This document shows positions 33,555 to 47,077 of a stretch of 64,000 nt of DNA, piece by piece. Made by a program: the position numbers and the translations under genes. Each line of letters opens with the position of its first letter. Position 1 is the stretch's first letter. Under the pieces are notes generated by a model, which was not told the origin of the DNA, searched no databases, and saw only the letters and a program-made list of their open reading frames with translations. The DNA is from Owenia fusiformis (Eukaryota > Annelida > Polychaeta > Sabellida > Oweniidae): the NCBI GenBank assembly GCA_903813345.2, contig CAIIXF020000002.1, positions 8,329,555 to 8,393,554 of the forward strand, in the 5' to 3' direction.

Positions 33555-34811
33555 ATAGCGTGAATTTGAGACCAATTTTGAGATCAATTTTTCAAATTTT
33601 GCACTTGTTTAAAACCTTGAACTTCCTTCAAACTCATCTTAGGTATCTTTTACATTTTAATTAAATACTCTTAAAACTATATATTTCATCCCTGAGGTAT
33701 AGATGTAAAAACCATAAGGGTCATCTTTGGCTATACTTGAAATTCATAAATTTGAAACCTAACATTTACAATTCTTCAAATTTTGGACTTGTTTAAAACC
33801 TTAAACTTCCTTAAAATTCATTTTGGATATGTTAAATCTTAGTCCCACACTCTAAAACTGTATATTTGATCATAGAGGTATGGATGTAAAAATCATAAGG
33901 GTCAGCCGTGGCTATACCTGAAATTCGTAAATTTGAAACCTTATATTCACAATTTTTCATATTTTGGACTTGTTTAAAACCTTACACTTTCTTAAAACCC
34001 ATCTAAATTGTGTTTTACATATTAGTTCCACATGGCAAAACCATAAATATCATCATAGAGGGATGGATCTAGAAACTATAGGGGTCAGCCATGGCTATAC
34101 CTGGAATATGTAAATTTGAAACCTTATATTTACAATTTTTCAAATTTTGGACTTGTTTAAAACCTTTAACTTCCTTAAAACCCATCTAAATTATGTTTTA
34201 CATCTTAGTTCCACACTATAAAACCATAAATATCACTATAGAGGGATGGATCTAGAAACTATAGGGGTCAGCTATAGTCATACACAAAATCCAACTGTCA
34301 AAAATGTCAAATTTTTCGAAAAATCAACAATTTTTTTCTCAGCTCCTACCTTTTTAATGGCTTTGCATCTTTCAGTTTTACTAACCCTGCTATTGGGTAC
34401 TTCCCATGAATTTTTTCAACCTCTTACAATGTCTAATTGAAAAGTTAGGATCAAAATAGTAAGAAAATGAGTCACAAATTTGCCCCCTGGGGTACACACT
34501 TTGTACTAATATTCAATTTCTTTAGGAGCAATCAGCATCAATTATACTGCAAGTGATTCATATATATAATATCTATGTATGTCACTTACAAACATCAAAA
34601 TATCTAAGGTTATTTACTGTAAACAATTTTTTTCCCCGGGTGGGGTGTTTTCAGGGGATGGGGGGCTAACTCCTCAAAAAAAAGAACTTCCTACCACTCT
34701 GTGAAGCTATCACCTAGGTGGAAGTTTCATCCAAGACTCTCCCCTAACTGAAAATGCTGCCAAACCAACTATACACCATTTATTGAGAATTTTCCTCCTC
34801 GCCCCTTGAGT
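33555..34811 (-). repeat. Right arm of the 5.7-kb near-palindrome
   Basis: Reverse-complement partner of 29075-30500, but with about four of the 182-bp units instead of five. It includes the mirrored copy of GAACTTCCTACCACTCTGTG and CCTAGGTGGAAGTTTCATCC. Confidence 0.9.
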
Positions 34812-35060
34812 AAATATATTACTGATGAATTAAAATTATTGTTTTTTCTGAGTACATTTAACGTCTATTTCGCGCACTGCATTACAGTTTTCTGTATTAC
34901 CCTAACCTCAGCTAATCACTAGTGTTCTAGCCTCTGACTATTTACCATATTGGGTAAAAATAATCAAAGAAAATGTATGCTGTCCTGTTTACTATTTAAA
35001 CTCACATTTTACATGGTTATCACTGGCCCTTATCAATGGCACCGGCTGGTATGGGTAGTA

Positions 35061-35248
35061 CCGTTAAACCTATATATTCGAACACCTTTGCAATATGAAT
35101 ACCTCTCAATATGAACTCTTTCTCTTGGTCCTGATTTTTTGATTTTTCATTGATTCCCTTTTTTAAAGAAACCTTGAAATGTGAACACCTGCCATTCTGA
35201 TCACTTTTGGAACATTCTTATAATATTCGGATTAGACAGGTTTTACTG
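35061..35248. mobile_element. CAGTAAAACCTG (pogo/Tigger-like) MITE copy
   Basis: The right end GACAGGTTTTACTG precedes TA (35249-35250). The left end CCGTTAAACCTATATATTCG follows TA (35059-35060) and is a diverged inverse. The interior mentions GAACACC repeatedly, as in the copy at 49153-49332. Confidence 0.6.
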
Positions 35249-35994
35249 TACATGCAGTTATCACTAAAAAAATGATAAAATGATAAATGATTTTAGCCTA
35301 ATTGTAGCCACTTCACAACAAATAAAATTAGGATAGGATAAATAAAGTAACAACAGAAGCAGGATTTTTCAAGATTCTAAAATTCTATGCATATTCTATC
35401 GGAAATACATAGTCTTGCTTAAAAGACCCTGTACTCCCCCCCCCCCTTTATCCTTCTCTCTAGGAAAGAAATATTGCCAGGCAAAGAGAGTGAAGGTGAC
35501 GGGGGGGGGGTGGATACAGTCTTTGAGCAAGACTAGAAAATACAGTATTTGTTTTATTACAAATCCCCCATTGTCTCAACAGATTCTATACTTAACAAGT
35601 CATCAAAAAACATTGAACGATGTCATACCATTGACAAAACCAAATCACACTAAACAGATATTTTAATTATCTCAGCCTTACCAGAATGTATCCCTCCCTT
35701 CCTAAGACAATAATAATACTAAACAGATATTTTAATTACCCCAGCCTTGCCTTATAACCAATTCATTGGAAAATGAGATTCAGATAGAATCTCTGTGAAT
35801 TAAGCTCAGTGATTCATTACATCAGGCAATGTCAGGTGTTGATACAGATAGTAGTTTGTTACATTCTAGAATCCCAGCATCAATTGGTTTGGTAACAGAG
35901 CAAACAGGTAGGTGTATCAAAGGTTGGAAAATTGAGAGAAAAGAGCAAGGAATCAAATAAACAGATAAGTAAATAAAAATTTTATTGGGAGGTA

Positions 35995-36200
35995 CAGTGA
36001 TCTCCACAGGATTTTTTCTCAAGTTGGTGCAAAATTCTCATTTTCACAATTCAGGCCAAAATTGGTCAAAACATGCCAATTTTTCATGATTTTTCTGATT
36101 TTCAAGTGGGTGCAAATGGATTTTCAGGTGGGTGCAAGTCTATTTTCAAAATCTCAGGTGGGTGCTGCATCCACTTGCTTTAATGCTGGGGAGATCACTG
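35995..36200 (+). mobile_element. CAGTGATCTCC-family MITE, copy B, 5-bp target duplication
   Basis: Starts CAGTGATCTCCACAGG and ends GGGGAGATCACTG. AGGTA is duplicated at 35990-35994 and 36201-36205. Confidence 0.88.
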
Positions 36201-36496
36201 AGGTATGATATAATACTTGTATTGGATTAACAATTTGCCAACATTGATGAGATACTATATCTAGTAACTAGGCAAACAGGTAGGTAAGTTTATCAAAAAG
36301 TTTTTACATTGAAAAATAGAGAAAATGAGTGGAATCAGCAAGGAATAAAGTAAACTGATATAAATGTAAATATAACTTTAAAATCTTATTATGAGATAGG
36401 ATAGAAACTAGGAGGATGGATAGGTAGATGTATCTGGGATTTTTTAAATGGACAAATTGAGAAAATGGAAATGAGTGAAATCAGCAAGGAATAAAG

Positions 36497-36869
36497 TACC
36501 CTTTGTATTCGTTTGACTTCACTTCTTAAAAGAGAGCTTCGTCTTCACTCTTTCAAACTAAAATAAACCTGTGAACTCACCGCTCCAATCAGTGTTCGTC
36601 GGCCAAATTTGACAGACGTTCTATATATTGTCATTCCTTCTGACGTCATCGTTGAGCCCGGAATTGACCAAAGACACGCGCATATTTAATTAGAATGCAT
36701 TTGGCGTATGTTTCTTCAAGTTCACTGATTGGTGGAAGAAAGGTCAGCGTGTAGGTCAAAAGTGATTTATTACCCAAACGGTCACCGGTACCCGTCGTGG
36801 GGGCTACTAAACTGTAATATGGTCTCTACTAGGCAGAGTATAGTTTAACTAGACTCTGCACGCAGGGTA
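36497..36869 (+). mobile_element. TACCCTTTG-family element (373 bp)
   Basis: Starts TACCCTTTGTATTCG and ends CACGCAGGGTA. Flanks GGAATAAAG (36488-36496) and GAAATAAAG (36870-36878) agree at eight of nine bases. It is the longest copy of the family and includes ACTTCTTAAAAGAGAGCTTC and GACGTCATCG. Confidence 0.75.
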
Positions 36870-37036
36870 GAAATAAAGTAAACGGATACAGATATGTCAT
36901 TAAAACTAACATTTTATTAGAAGGCATGATATAATACTTTATTAACATTATATAACTTCTTGGCACCATTTAAATTGGTCAATTACCTGATAACCTTGGA
37001 AGATACACACGCCTGAATTGTATATCAATTTCTCCC

Positions 37037-37221
37037 ATAGGCGTAGCGCCCGGTACGCTGGGTACGCACAGGCGTACCAGATGGTTGCAAATTCGCTCCA
37101 AATTATAACCAAATTTCAAAATTTTTTGGGGGATTCTCCCCCAGACCCCCCTTAAAGCTCATTGTTTGCTCTGCTCTTGTTCCCGCGGTGGGGTACTACT
37201 TAGAAATATAGTGCTACGCCC
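37037..37221. mobile_element. GGCGTAGC-ended MITE with 9-bp target duplication
   Basis: The left end has AGGCGTAGCGCC, the right end GTGCTACGCCC, and ATTTCTCCC is duplicated at 37028-37036 and 37222-37230. The interior includes GGGGGATTCTCCCCCAGACC. No coding sequence. Confidence 0.75.
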
Positions 37222-37362
37222 ATTTCTCCCTACTTTACTTGATGGTTGTTGCAGGATTTAAAATGGGAAATTATAAAGGAAAATGATAGAATCATATAAA
37301 ATATCTGAAGACTCTTGATCAATCTGATACTCACCATGAATCTCCATGTTCAATATGTAATA

Positions 37363-37454
37363 TGCCCTTTGAATTTTTTCGACCTAGCTTTTTAAAAGAG
37401 AGCTTCGTCTTCAGTTATTCTTCAATTGTTAAACTAAACTCTGTGTACAGGGTA
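37363..37454 (+). mobile_element. TACCCTTTG-family MITE, short diverged copy
   Basis: Starts TGCCCTTTGAATTTTTTCG, has AAAAGAGAGCTTCGTCTTC, ends GTGTACAGGGTA. Flanks TATGTAATA and TATGGCATA agree at seven of nine bases. Confidence 0.6.
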
Positions 37455-38860
37455 TATGGCATATGCCTTTTAGAAAGGAATAGATAAAAGGATGTGATTT
37501 CTAGGGATTACAGTTGATTAACATTCTATCATCTATAGTTTCCCAGCATCATTAATTGCTTAGTAGGAGGCTGGCAGGTAACTATATCAACCTCTTCTTT
37601 AGAGATACAGTTTACTTAGAATTGAATGTAGGTGTAGTCTTCCTTCAACACCCTGTAGCCCCCCACCCCCCCCCCCCCCCTTCCTCATTTTATCTGCTTG
37701 AACAACGGGTAATCAAGGGGGTAGCACCTGTCACTTATTACAATACCCAGTTGAAAAGAAGATAAGAGAAGGGGGTTCAGGGTCTTAAAAGGGTTATGTA
37801 TTGGGAGGTTTTGGATATGGGGTTTATCCAGAGGGATATATGCATATCTCACGACCAAACCGACCATACATTAATGCAAATATCTTATACCCAGTGGAGT
37901 TTTCTATCAACATTTTTATATTTTTCAAATCTTTTTTCTGATATTTTTCAAATTTTTTTTCAAATTTTTCCCCAACATTTTTTTCATGTTTCCGAGTTTT
38001 CAACGTTGTTGTTCTGGATATGGAAAGCTAAAATCAGGATACAGGATATATCTTACCAACTTATCTCCCTAAAACTCTCTACTTAGAGACACCCCCCCCC
38101 CCCCAAAGTATGAAGTTAACATTAAAATGAATAGAACAATACAGAGAAATATATAGGAGACAAATTATTGTTGGATCAATCAATGCAAATGTTATTTCTC
38201 ATCTATTTTGTTATTAAAGTAAATATTTTGTATTTAATGTCAGATAATTTCTTATTTGCACATTTTTTTTTTATCAGTTTCTTTATGTTTGTGATAAAAC
38301 TATATTTTATTGAAATTATCACTTTTTGAATGGAAATCATTATACTTGAATGAATGATTACTATTAGTAAAATATTTGTTTATCTCTTAAGTTTTTAACT
38401 CTCATTAAATATTGAAATAAAATAAACATTTATTTGTAAAATAGTTTTTGATGGATCACTCTAGATTTCAAGTGTTTTATCAAGGACATGTATTTTCAAA
38501 TTGATTAATAATTCTTTGTTTCATCTTTAAGTATACTTTCAGCTCACAAAAAAATATTCTAAAAAATCAAATCAGTTGTATTTTTGGCCTGTGAGCCTGT
38601 GGATGATGTTCAGTAGTTGGTGTTTGGCATTTGGTGTTTGTTGGTCAATGGTTGGTGTTTGGCATTTGGTGTTCTGCATGTCATCTGTGACAGCAAATGG
38701 CAGGTGGTGACACTCTGCACATACAGCACTTGTAATATAAAACATTGGTTCTGACTTTGCCTCATTTTGCAGAAATAGGCTTTTTCACATGTAAGCCCAC
38801 TTAATGATTACATTTTAATAAGCTAAAATAATTAATTTCTTTAACATATTTGTTCTTCAG
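37455..38860. other. AT-rich spacer with homopolymer runs
   Basis: Contains long C runs at about 37664-37680 and 38093-38104, a T-rich stretch at 37900-37990, and a copy of the TTTGGCATTTGGTG / AAATGGCAGGTGGTGACA family at about 38585-38730. No convincing coding exon. Confidence 0.4.
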
Positions 38861-39090
38861 ATGCAAGTTGGTGAAAACAATAAAGCTATAAAGGAACGTT
38901 TCCGGGGAGAGAAAATCTTCAACCTCAAAAACTATTGTCTGCTTTCCATGAAATTGCTAACACCCTGAGATTACTGACATCCTGGTTGCTGACATCCTGA
39001 GATTACTGACACCTTTTGATTACAGATATTCTGAGATTGCTGACATTTGAGATTGCAGAAATCCTGACATTAATGGCAGTACAATAAGCA
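38861..39090 (+). other. Candidate untranslated exon
   Basis: Preceded by a pyrimidine-rich acceptor (TTTGTTCTTCAG) and followed by a strong donor (GTAAGTGTAA). No long frame. It contains several imperfect repeats of CTGAGATTACTGACATCCTG. I infer a 5' UTR exon of the plus-strand gene whose coding start is at 58265, or a non-coding RNA exon. Splice signals alone are weak evidence. Confidence 0.25.
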
Positions 39091-42000
39091 GTAAGTGTAA
39101 CTATTAAATATCTTATTTTTTGCAAAAAATGTCAAATTGTTCAACGATTTGTGTTAGATTATCATTTATGAAAATGTTGCATCCTCAATCTAAAATCTTT
39201 TAGACTACTGAAAATTGAATTAAAGTAAAGAAGTCTAAACTTAAACTTATCTCAAGTAGCCCAAGAATGACAGTAATTGATATTTATATCAAAATTCATA
39301 ATTTTGTTTAATCAAAGGTCTTATTTAGTCACATTTATTTGCATCTATAATGACAAAAATTGGTACCAATTGTCTATTTTAGTTCTATCCTTGTCACATA
39401 ATATATTTTTATTTGACTTTGTTCATTTTTAAGTATCCCAGAATTGCATAGTCACACTTGTAAAGAAAGGTCACATGGGTTCTATTACCCCTAAGTAGAT
39501 TTTATATCCAGAAAATATGAGGCCCTTTTCAAAATTTGATTAAAAGTTATGGCCCATGTATTTCCCCAAAGTACCAATTTTCAATAAGTATAGTAAGGCT
39601 GTTAAAAGTTTTTGAAGACTTCATTATTAATTAATATGGAACAGGCGTAGCTAGCCTGTCTTGTACACATGGTTTCAAATAACTTCATTAGTAGAAGTAT
39701 TTTATTTTTTATTTTTAGTAGTAGTTCATATTTTGTTAACCATTGTCTAATTAGGGAATTTCTTTAATGTTTTTTTTCATAGTTGCATGTCTGCTTGATT
39801 GTCCAAAAGTTCTAGTAAAGTGAGCAGTTTTGTTTTACGTTTGTCCCTTACTTAACAGCATTATGGTGATAGCGATCCATATATACATGTATATTACTGC
39901 ATTTTCCTTTGGATGGAATGTAGATACTCCAGCAGTTTCATCTGAAATATAAGAATTATTGTTTGTATTTACTAAATAAGGATTCACGCTAAGCATCTTG
40001 GAATAGTTAAATTAAATAGTGATATCATATTAGACCTAATTTTTTAAAAATGAAACTCTATTTGATTTGTCTTGTATAAATTACAATTAGGTACGCCATC
40101 TATAATTTGCAAATAATTGGTAAATTAAGTGAATTGAGAATGTACTCGTATGTGTCGGATTCAGTCTCAGGAGTGAAATTATCAAGAATAATCGCTAGGG
40201 AGGGAAAATTCTTGAAAAGTGGGTAGAAGATGTTGGTTTATTGACATTAAGATCTTATATTATCTCCAAAATTTGCTCATTTGATAGTTTAAATCCGTAA
40301 TTTGTCTAAATTAAATACTTTATTAATTATGCAGGTAGCTAAGTGCAACAGAAAATATTAAAAATATCATTATTTGGTATATATTAAAGCCTATGTAAGT
40401 CTTCAACTTGAGAGGTGTTCCACTTAGAGAGGTGTTCTACTTAGAGAGGTGTTCCACTTAGAGAGGTGTTCCACTTAACTGTAATATTGTTTTTTGATAA
40501 AAATAACATTCCATTGAATTAACATTGGACTGGAAGTTATTAGCAAGTTTAAGTGACAACTGCTCCAAGGTCTCCCAATGTTTTGCTGGATATGTGTTTA
40601 CCTTATTTTGCTTTCTGAACTTCATATTTAGTATAAGTGGTTAATGCGACCTGCAGCTCAGTATTGTCAAAATAAAGGCTGAAAAGGCTTTTGAATTCCT
40701 TAAAAATGTTTGAATCAAAAATAAACAAAAAAATATGAACATTTATGAATGAAATCTTCAAACAATAATCTAGCAGCTATCTCGTGTGCTTTCTCTGACA
40801 GCTCAAAAAAAATCTCTGACAGCTCTTTTATTTTCCCAGAACAGAATTTTGTTATGGTGAGTGATGATCCTTAAACCCATAAAGAAAAGTCAAAACCATC
40901 GTGTTTTTAAATTCAAAATAGTGCAGAAAAGAGTGGAATAAGCAAGGAATGAAATAATTAGGCATGTGGTCAACACTCTAAATTGTATAGAAATGTGAGA
41001 AAATCTGATACTTCATTCAAATTTTAGAGAGAAATAGAGTGAAAAGGCGCAAAGAGAAGGAAACCTTTTGCACCCAAGGTGAATTTGTTTGTTCTGAGGT
41101 GTTGTTGGAAAGTTATTAATCACTGCTATAATTAACATAATGCATAAACTTTGTGGTAATTACACACAGACACAGTTAGTTCTCATGGTAATTAGACATT
41201 TGAAACCAGTAGTACAGTCTGGAGCTTAACTCCAAAAATATAGTCTTATCTACCTCAACACATCCAGGTATAGGGAATAGGGGTATTGAAGCAAGATAAC
41301 AAAAATGGCTTGAATTAGCTGTCTGTTTTAATTTTTATGTCACCACCAATAATGATGACATTGTCATGAACTTTTTTATGGACACTGTTTGTGCACTTTG
41401 TGGTTGGTATACAGTGTTTGACATCTGTAACTAATGGCAGGTGGTAACATTTTGCATGTTATCAATGCCTTGTTATTATATTAGACTACTCTATGAGATT
41501 TAGATCTTTAGGTACATAACCATTTCAGAAAATTAATCTGCACTAGGGGGCACTGCTCTTTACCCTGGGACTCAGAGTCTAGCATCAAACATCTACTCTA
41601 TCAAAGACCCATGCAAATATTATTTGCTGACCCCCCTCCCTCCGCTCCTCTCAAACTGCTTATAAATATGCTCTAATTTCTTTTCTTCTTTTTATGTCAT
41701 CTATTTTTATTTTTGATGTCAGTCATCTTTCAACCAAGCAATTATACACCCAATAAGGTTGTTCACTGTAATCCATTTGCATTAACCACTATTGTTATCA
41801 CAACAAATAAATATATAAATAAATAGAATTATTTTAAAACAAGTGAAACTCCTTCAATATAAACTGCAACTCTTAATAAGCCATGTTTTTGTAACTGTGC
41901 ACAAGACTATGTAATAGATCTTTGATTTGGCACCGGTTCCTGGAATGTTCACTTTATTTGGAAGAAAAATCGACATAAATATTCAAGTGGAATGCAATTG

Positions 42001-42190
42001 TAATTGTAAACTTGAGTCTATAGAAGAGAATAAACTGAGGAGGTTGGACGTTAGTAAGGTCAATTAAGGTAAGGGAACATTTTTCAGGAGTTATGGATAT
42101 TGTATGGTTATATATTTTTTGTCTTAAATTGTCTTTCTTTCTGAGTCACTAAGACATGAGGCGGGTGAGGCAACACAAAATTAAGTCTCA
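39091..42190. other. AT-rich intronic or intergenic stretch
   Basis: No coding exon recognised. It holds a tandem of four units of AGAGGTGTTCCACTT at about 40410-40480, probably from the CAGTAAAACCTG MITE family, and an ATGGCAGGTGGTAACATTTT copy at about 41400-41475. Confidence 0.4.
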
Positions 42191-42191
42191 T

Positions 42192-42460
42192 TACCCTTTG
42201 CATTCGTTCAACTTTGCATCTCAAAGAGAGCGCTGTCTTCACTCTTTCAGTTTTCAATAAATCTCCGAACTCACCGAGAGTTTGTCATCAAAGGACACTT
42301 TCAAACGGTCATTTTTTTCTCATTGTACACACATTTAGCAAGTGTTCCTTCCAGCTTGCTGATTTGTTGACAATAGAGGTCAGTGCGGTTGTGCTGGGGC
42401 GGAGCTCCTAAACTGTACTAGACAGAGGGTAGTTTATGACTAGACTCTGCGCGCAGGGTG
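42192..42460 (+). mobile_element. TACCCTTTGCATTCG-family MITE, exact 9-bp target duplication
   Basis: Starts TACCCTTTGCATTCGTTC, ends GCGCGCAGGGTG. AAGTCTCAT is duplicated exactly at 42183-42191 and 42461-42469. This copy fixes the boundaries of the family. Confidence 0.88.
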
Positions 42461-42469
42461 AAGTCTCAT

Positions 42470-45400
42470 GGAAGTGAAATTTCTTGCCTCACCAATTTAA
42501 ACATGCCTCACCTAATTCAAGAGGATTAGGAGATACCAGGCACTTCAAGTATATTAAGTTGTATAATAAGATTTATGGCATTTATATTGTTTTATGATCA
42601 TTGATTGCTGTCAATAATGAAAAGTTTATGATTATTGACTCTTGATTTTATTTCAACCTTATCAAAATGTAGCCAGATAATTTGTATGACTCTACATATA
42701 GCATGAGTTTTATATCACTCCAGACATGTTATAATTAAGTCAATTCAATGCTAGATGTTTCAGATAATGTGTTGTATAAATAATACATTACCTATAATAT
42801 AAATATGTGTAAAGTGTCTATTGCATTTGTTATCAAGAGACTGTTTTTATTATTTGATTTTCATGAAAAGCCCAACTTATAATAGTGTGCCGCTGTTAAA
42901 AATAAGCGTGTGTCAAGATAAATAAATAAAATAAAAATATGGTTTGTAGGGATTGCTTTTGATATCCAGGTATTGTTTTTATTATACAATTTTCATGAAA
43001 AGCCCACTTTATGTTATTATGCTTTGTAGTGATTGCTTTTATATTTTCTGAATGTTTCCCTTTGTGACATTAAATTCAGTCGGTTTTTTTAACAAAGGAA
43101 ATCCTTCAAAAGGAGATTTCAAGTATCTTTATCGGATAATTCCCCGATAGTACTCTTCATAATGTTGACCTTTGCCTCTTTATCTCAATGTTTCTGTTGA
43201 GGGCTACTTAAACATAGACTTATAACCCCAAATACAAATATATAGTCATATCATCACCCTGATCTTAATCAACCATACTAAACCACACTGCCCTCTTACA
43301 ACAAGAAATGATTTTTGTCACCACCAGAAGTCACAGGTGACATATTGTTGTTGTCTCAATCTTTGTTGTGAATGGTGTTTGGCATTTGGTAGTCTGTAAC
43401 TGTAACAAATGGCAGGTGGTCCCATTTTGCATGTTAATGCCTTCTATCGTTTCGCTCATATATAGTTTGAATGATCTTAATATAGAATTCATAACCTTTT
43501 ATGGAAATTTTAAGAATGGTTATTTAGTTAGAAGTGGTTCTCTGACTGTATACTGATTGGAGGGTGTTTTTCCATGTGTTGACTTATTTACTTAAAAGAT
43601 AGCTTCGTCTGCTGAAACCATGTCATTGAAGAATGGTCATTTCCATTGAAAGTCATTAATTAATTAAAAATGTTTCTTTTTTCTTGCTGATTGTATAAGA
43701 AAATTTCAATTTGATTTATAAGCACCCAGGGTGCTAGATTAGGGAATTAATTGAATCTGAGTTAAAGAGGGAAGAGGAAATTGAGCTTTTGTCAAGGGTA
43801 CACAGTCATATTCCCATGTTTTTCTTGTATTATTGTTAAGAAAGTATTTGGAGTCAAAGTTTAAGTACGCACTAGATGTCAACTTTACTAGAGCTTTTCA
43901 GTACATGGTAAGTGAATGTTTGTACATGTGTATCTTTATAAAGATTTGTTTTTGAGGATTTGTCAGGGCAGTCTAGCTGTAAAAGACTCGCACACATTAC
44001 AATCTCAGAAAATCTAGCTAACCATTAATAATAGTGGTAAAGACTTGAGTTTAGTTAGACTTTTTGTTCAAGCTCATTTTTATCGTTTTTTGAAAGAAAT
44101 CTAACTTTTTTGAAAGAATGTAAATGTAGCTCTTTGAAAGAAAATTGGAGATTTAAATTTTGAAAAAAAGCAATTAGAATTTGACTGTCCTGGAAAGATT
44201 TGAATATTTTTCTGAAATAAAAATAAAATGTAACTTTCTGAGAAAACAATGAAAATCTAATTTGCTTAAATCTAACTTTCTTCTAAACATTTGAATAAAG
44301 ACTTCTTATTGAGTCTTTGATTGGGTTCGGTATACAGATTACAAAATATTTGATATCTTTAAATTCTGTTGCACAATGTTGGACTTCTACAAACTTTGAT
44401 GTTTCTTGGATTAGCTTATAAATAGAGATATACATCAGAACTGTTTTTTGGAGGATGCTTTGAATTAAGAACATGTGGTAATAGATCCAGTCGATTTTCA
44501 AGAGAATTAGAGGATTAGTTTCTTGTCATGGTTTAGGCATTTTTACCTTTCAGGATTAGTACATAATTTTCTTGTCATGTCAGAGAAACAGAAAGTTTCG
44601 TTCTTGTTAGGGTTTTAAAATATATATTGACTTGAAATTGAAAATTCTGACTTTAAAATAAATGTCCTTGAGTTTAAAGTAAATATAGTTAAGAGTTATA
44701 TTTACATGGTTTGGAGGGATTAGTTCAGAAAGCCAACTAAACATCTGAACATGCTTTATTTGATGACTTCTCATTCAGCATGATCGAGAGTAGAACAATC
44801 TTGAATCCTTATTTGGCACCAAGCAAATTCGTGCCAGTTGTTTAATTGTCTCCAGGTTTCCTGCTTTAAATCGGCCAGATGCGGAGATTAACTGAATTTT
44901 TTATTTGAGTAGTTTTTAGATTCGGAAGGTGGTCAAGGATCAAACTTCTCATTAAAGCTAAGTATACTGCCTGTTGGAAAAGGATTTAGAAGTACTTTTA
45001 TCTGGATCGTGTAAGCTGTTATGAACTAATACTGATTCACAATAATTAGTCATTTGGGTTGGTGTCATTCAACTTGTTAGATTGCATTTTGATATGTTTC
45101 AGCCTCCTCTCCCGCTCCCTCCCCCCCTTTCTCAAACCAGAGGCCTCATATCTTAAGGCTCCCATGTCTATTTCCCTAAAACATTTTTTAAATTGAATTT
45201 CTGTGAAAAAATCCCATCTTATTTTTTTCTTAAATTGGCTCATTTGTTTTAATAAAGGCCTAAAAGTTCCGGCTGATTCATAATCATTCAATTTTGAACT
45301 CCTCCATGGATCTTCAGTTCCCTCTCTACTTCTCTTTCACAGCTGAAAGATCTAAATCATATCAATTTGCAGATAATACTCAATGTTTTTCAAAGAATCA

Positions 45401-47071
45401 CCATTAGCAATAATGTAAATATGGTTCCCATATTCTTGTATTTACTGAGCTCAGCATTATCTCAGCGTAATCACTTTCGTTTGTCAGTCCTGTCTTTTTA
45501 GAATTAAAACAAATATGGTCTGCATCATCTATATGTAGGCTTTTCTAAACCTAGTAAAACTATCCAATTCTTACCCCTTTCAATTAATTGAATTTGCTTC
45601 TTTAAAAGGATAACTCACATATTTGAAAAAGTGTTCATTAATAAGGCACTTTAAATTCTTCATTTATGTAAAAGCTTAAGGCAATAAAACTTGTCTAGAC
45701 TGAATACTACTATGCCTGATTTAAAATGTTTGGATAAACAGGCGTTCATTCGGAGTGGATACATAGAATAGGGGGATTTGAAAATTGGATCAAGAAAAAC
45801 TTTTCATGTAAAGAGGTGTTCAGTTATAGAGGTGTTTGAATATACAGGTTTTACTGTATTACTATAATATGGCACCGCAGGAAAAGGAACATTCTATATA
45901 TTTGACTGATAGAGTTACTTTGAAAATAATGTCCAGTTATTTATCAGTAGATTTGGAAGAACAAGGTTGATTTTTTTATAAGGAAAGGGAGTCATGCTTG
46001 AGCCAATGGGGGGGGGGGGGGTTCAACCAAAGTTACTTTAATTTTCCTACCTTTTTAGAGGTGTTCTTATTCATGGGGTTTTCTGTATTGTTTGTATCAA
46101 TAAGTTGACTTTGAGACAAAACAATTAAGATATTTCATGGCAGTCAAATTATTTAACTTTAAATTTTACAAACAAAAAGTATTTTATTTCCCAAGGAGAA
46201 AACAACATAATTTTTTGTCTTGGAACAAGGATATACAACTACTTGAAGTAGTCCCGCTCTTGAGGAGTGGATGGGGCATTTTACTGACAGAAAAAATTAG
46301 GTCCACATATTTCCAGACATATTTAACTTTGATTGATTGGTTGATTGGTGGGTTGATTGATTGATTAGAATTTTTCTCAGAATGAGAATTTAGAACTGAT
46401 TGATTTGTTGGCAGGGTCACCTTAAATTTAAAGGCATTCATTTTTGATTTTTAGGTACGATATTGTTCATCTTGTGCCTTTTTTCCTTCCTAATTATCGG
46501 CACATCTTTTATTTACTGTAAAATAAACTAATTTTCTGTCAGGATGTAACCTTTTACATTTTAGGCCCAGATTTCTGGCCTCAAAAACATCCAAAATAGA
46601 AACCAATTTGTTGCGGAATCTTGTTTAGAATTAAAATATTCTTTGAATTTTGCCTAGCAATTAACTGAGCTATTTTAATGATAAATCCAAATCATGGCAA
46701 CATTTGATGGATCGACCCCTGAAATTCCTCTCTTTTCATGGACATTTTACACAATTTCTCTCTAAAATTTGACAAAAATATTAATTTTTCGAGCATTTCC
46801 GTACAATTTAGAATCTTACCTTCATTCCTGGTTACTTTATTTCTCGCTGTTTCAACAATTTTTTGTCTAATTCTGTATTTCAAATCATGACCCCTATTGG
46901 CATTTTTATCATGGGTAATGTGCTATAAGTGAGATATTAGTGATAAACTTCTGATAGAAGTTATCAGTTATATGGGTACGATGATTAGTAAATTGGTATT
47001 ATAATCAACAGAAAATTGTCATAATTATATGATATATTTGGCATATTTGAGATCCCACTGTAGCTTTTTCC
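42470..47071. other. AT-rich intronic or intergenic stretch
   Basis: No exon recognised. Contains an ACAAATGGCAGGTGGTCCC family copy at about 43365-43450, degenerate tandem AAATCTAACTTTTTTGAAAG units at about 44060-44285, a fragment of the CAGTAAAACCTG family ending at about 45858, a 14-base G run at about 46008, and a TTGATTGATTGG simple repeat near 46330. Confidence 0.4.
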
Positions 47072-47077
47072 CCTTTC

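Larger units (their letters stand above)
35830..36960 (+). repeat. Tandem ~200-bp repeat interrupted by two MITEs
   Basis: Three or more units share GCAAACAGGTAGGT, TCAGCAAGGAATAAAGTAAAC and ATTTTATTGGGAGGTA or TTTTATTAGAAGGCATGATA. The first break is MITE copy B at 35995-36200 and the second is the TACCCTTTG element at 36497-36869. Similar fragments occur near 40925 and 55430. Confidence 0.65.
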
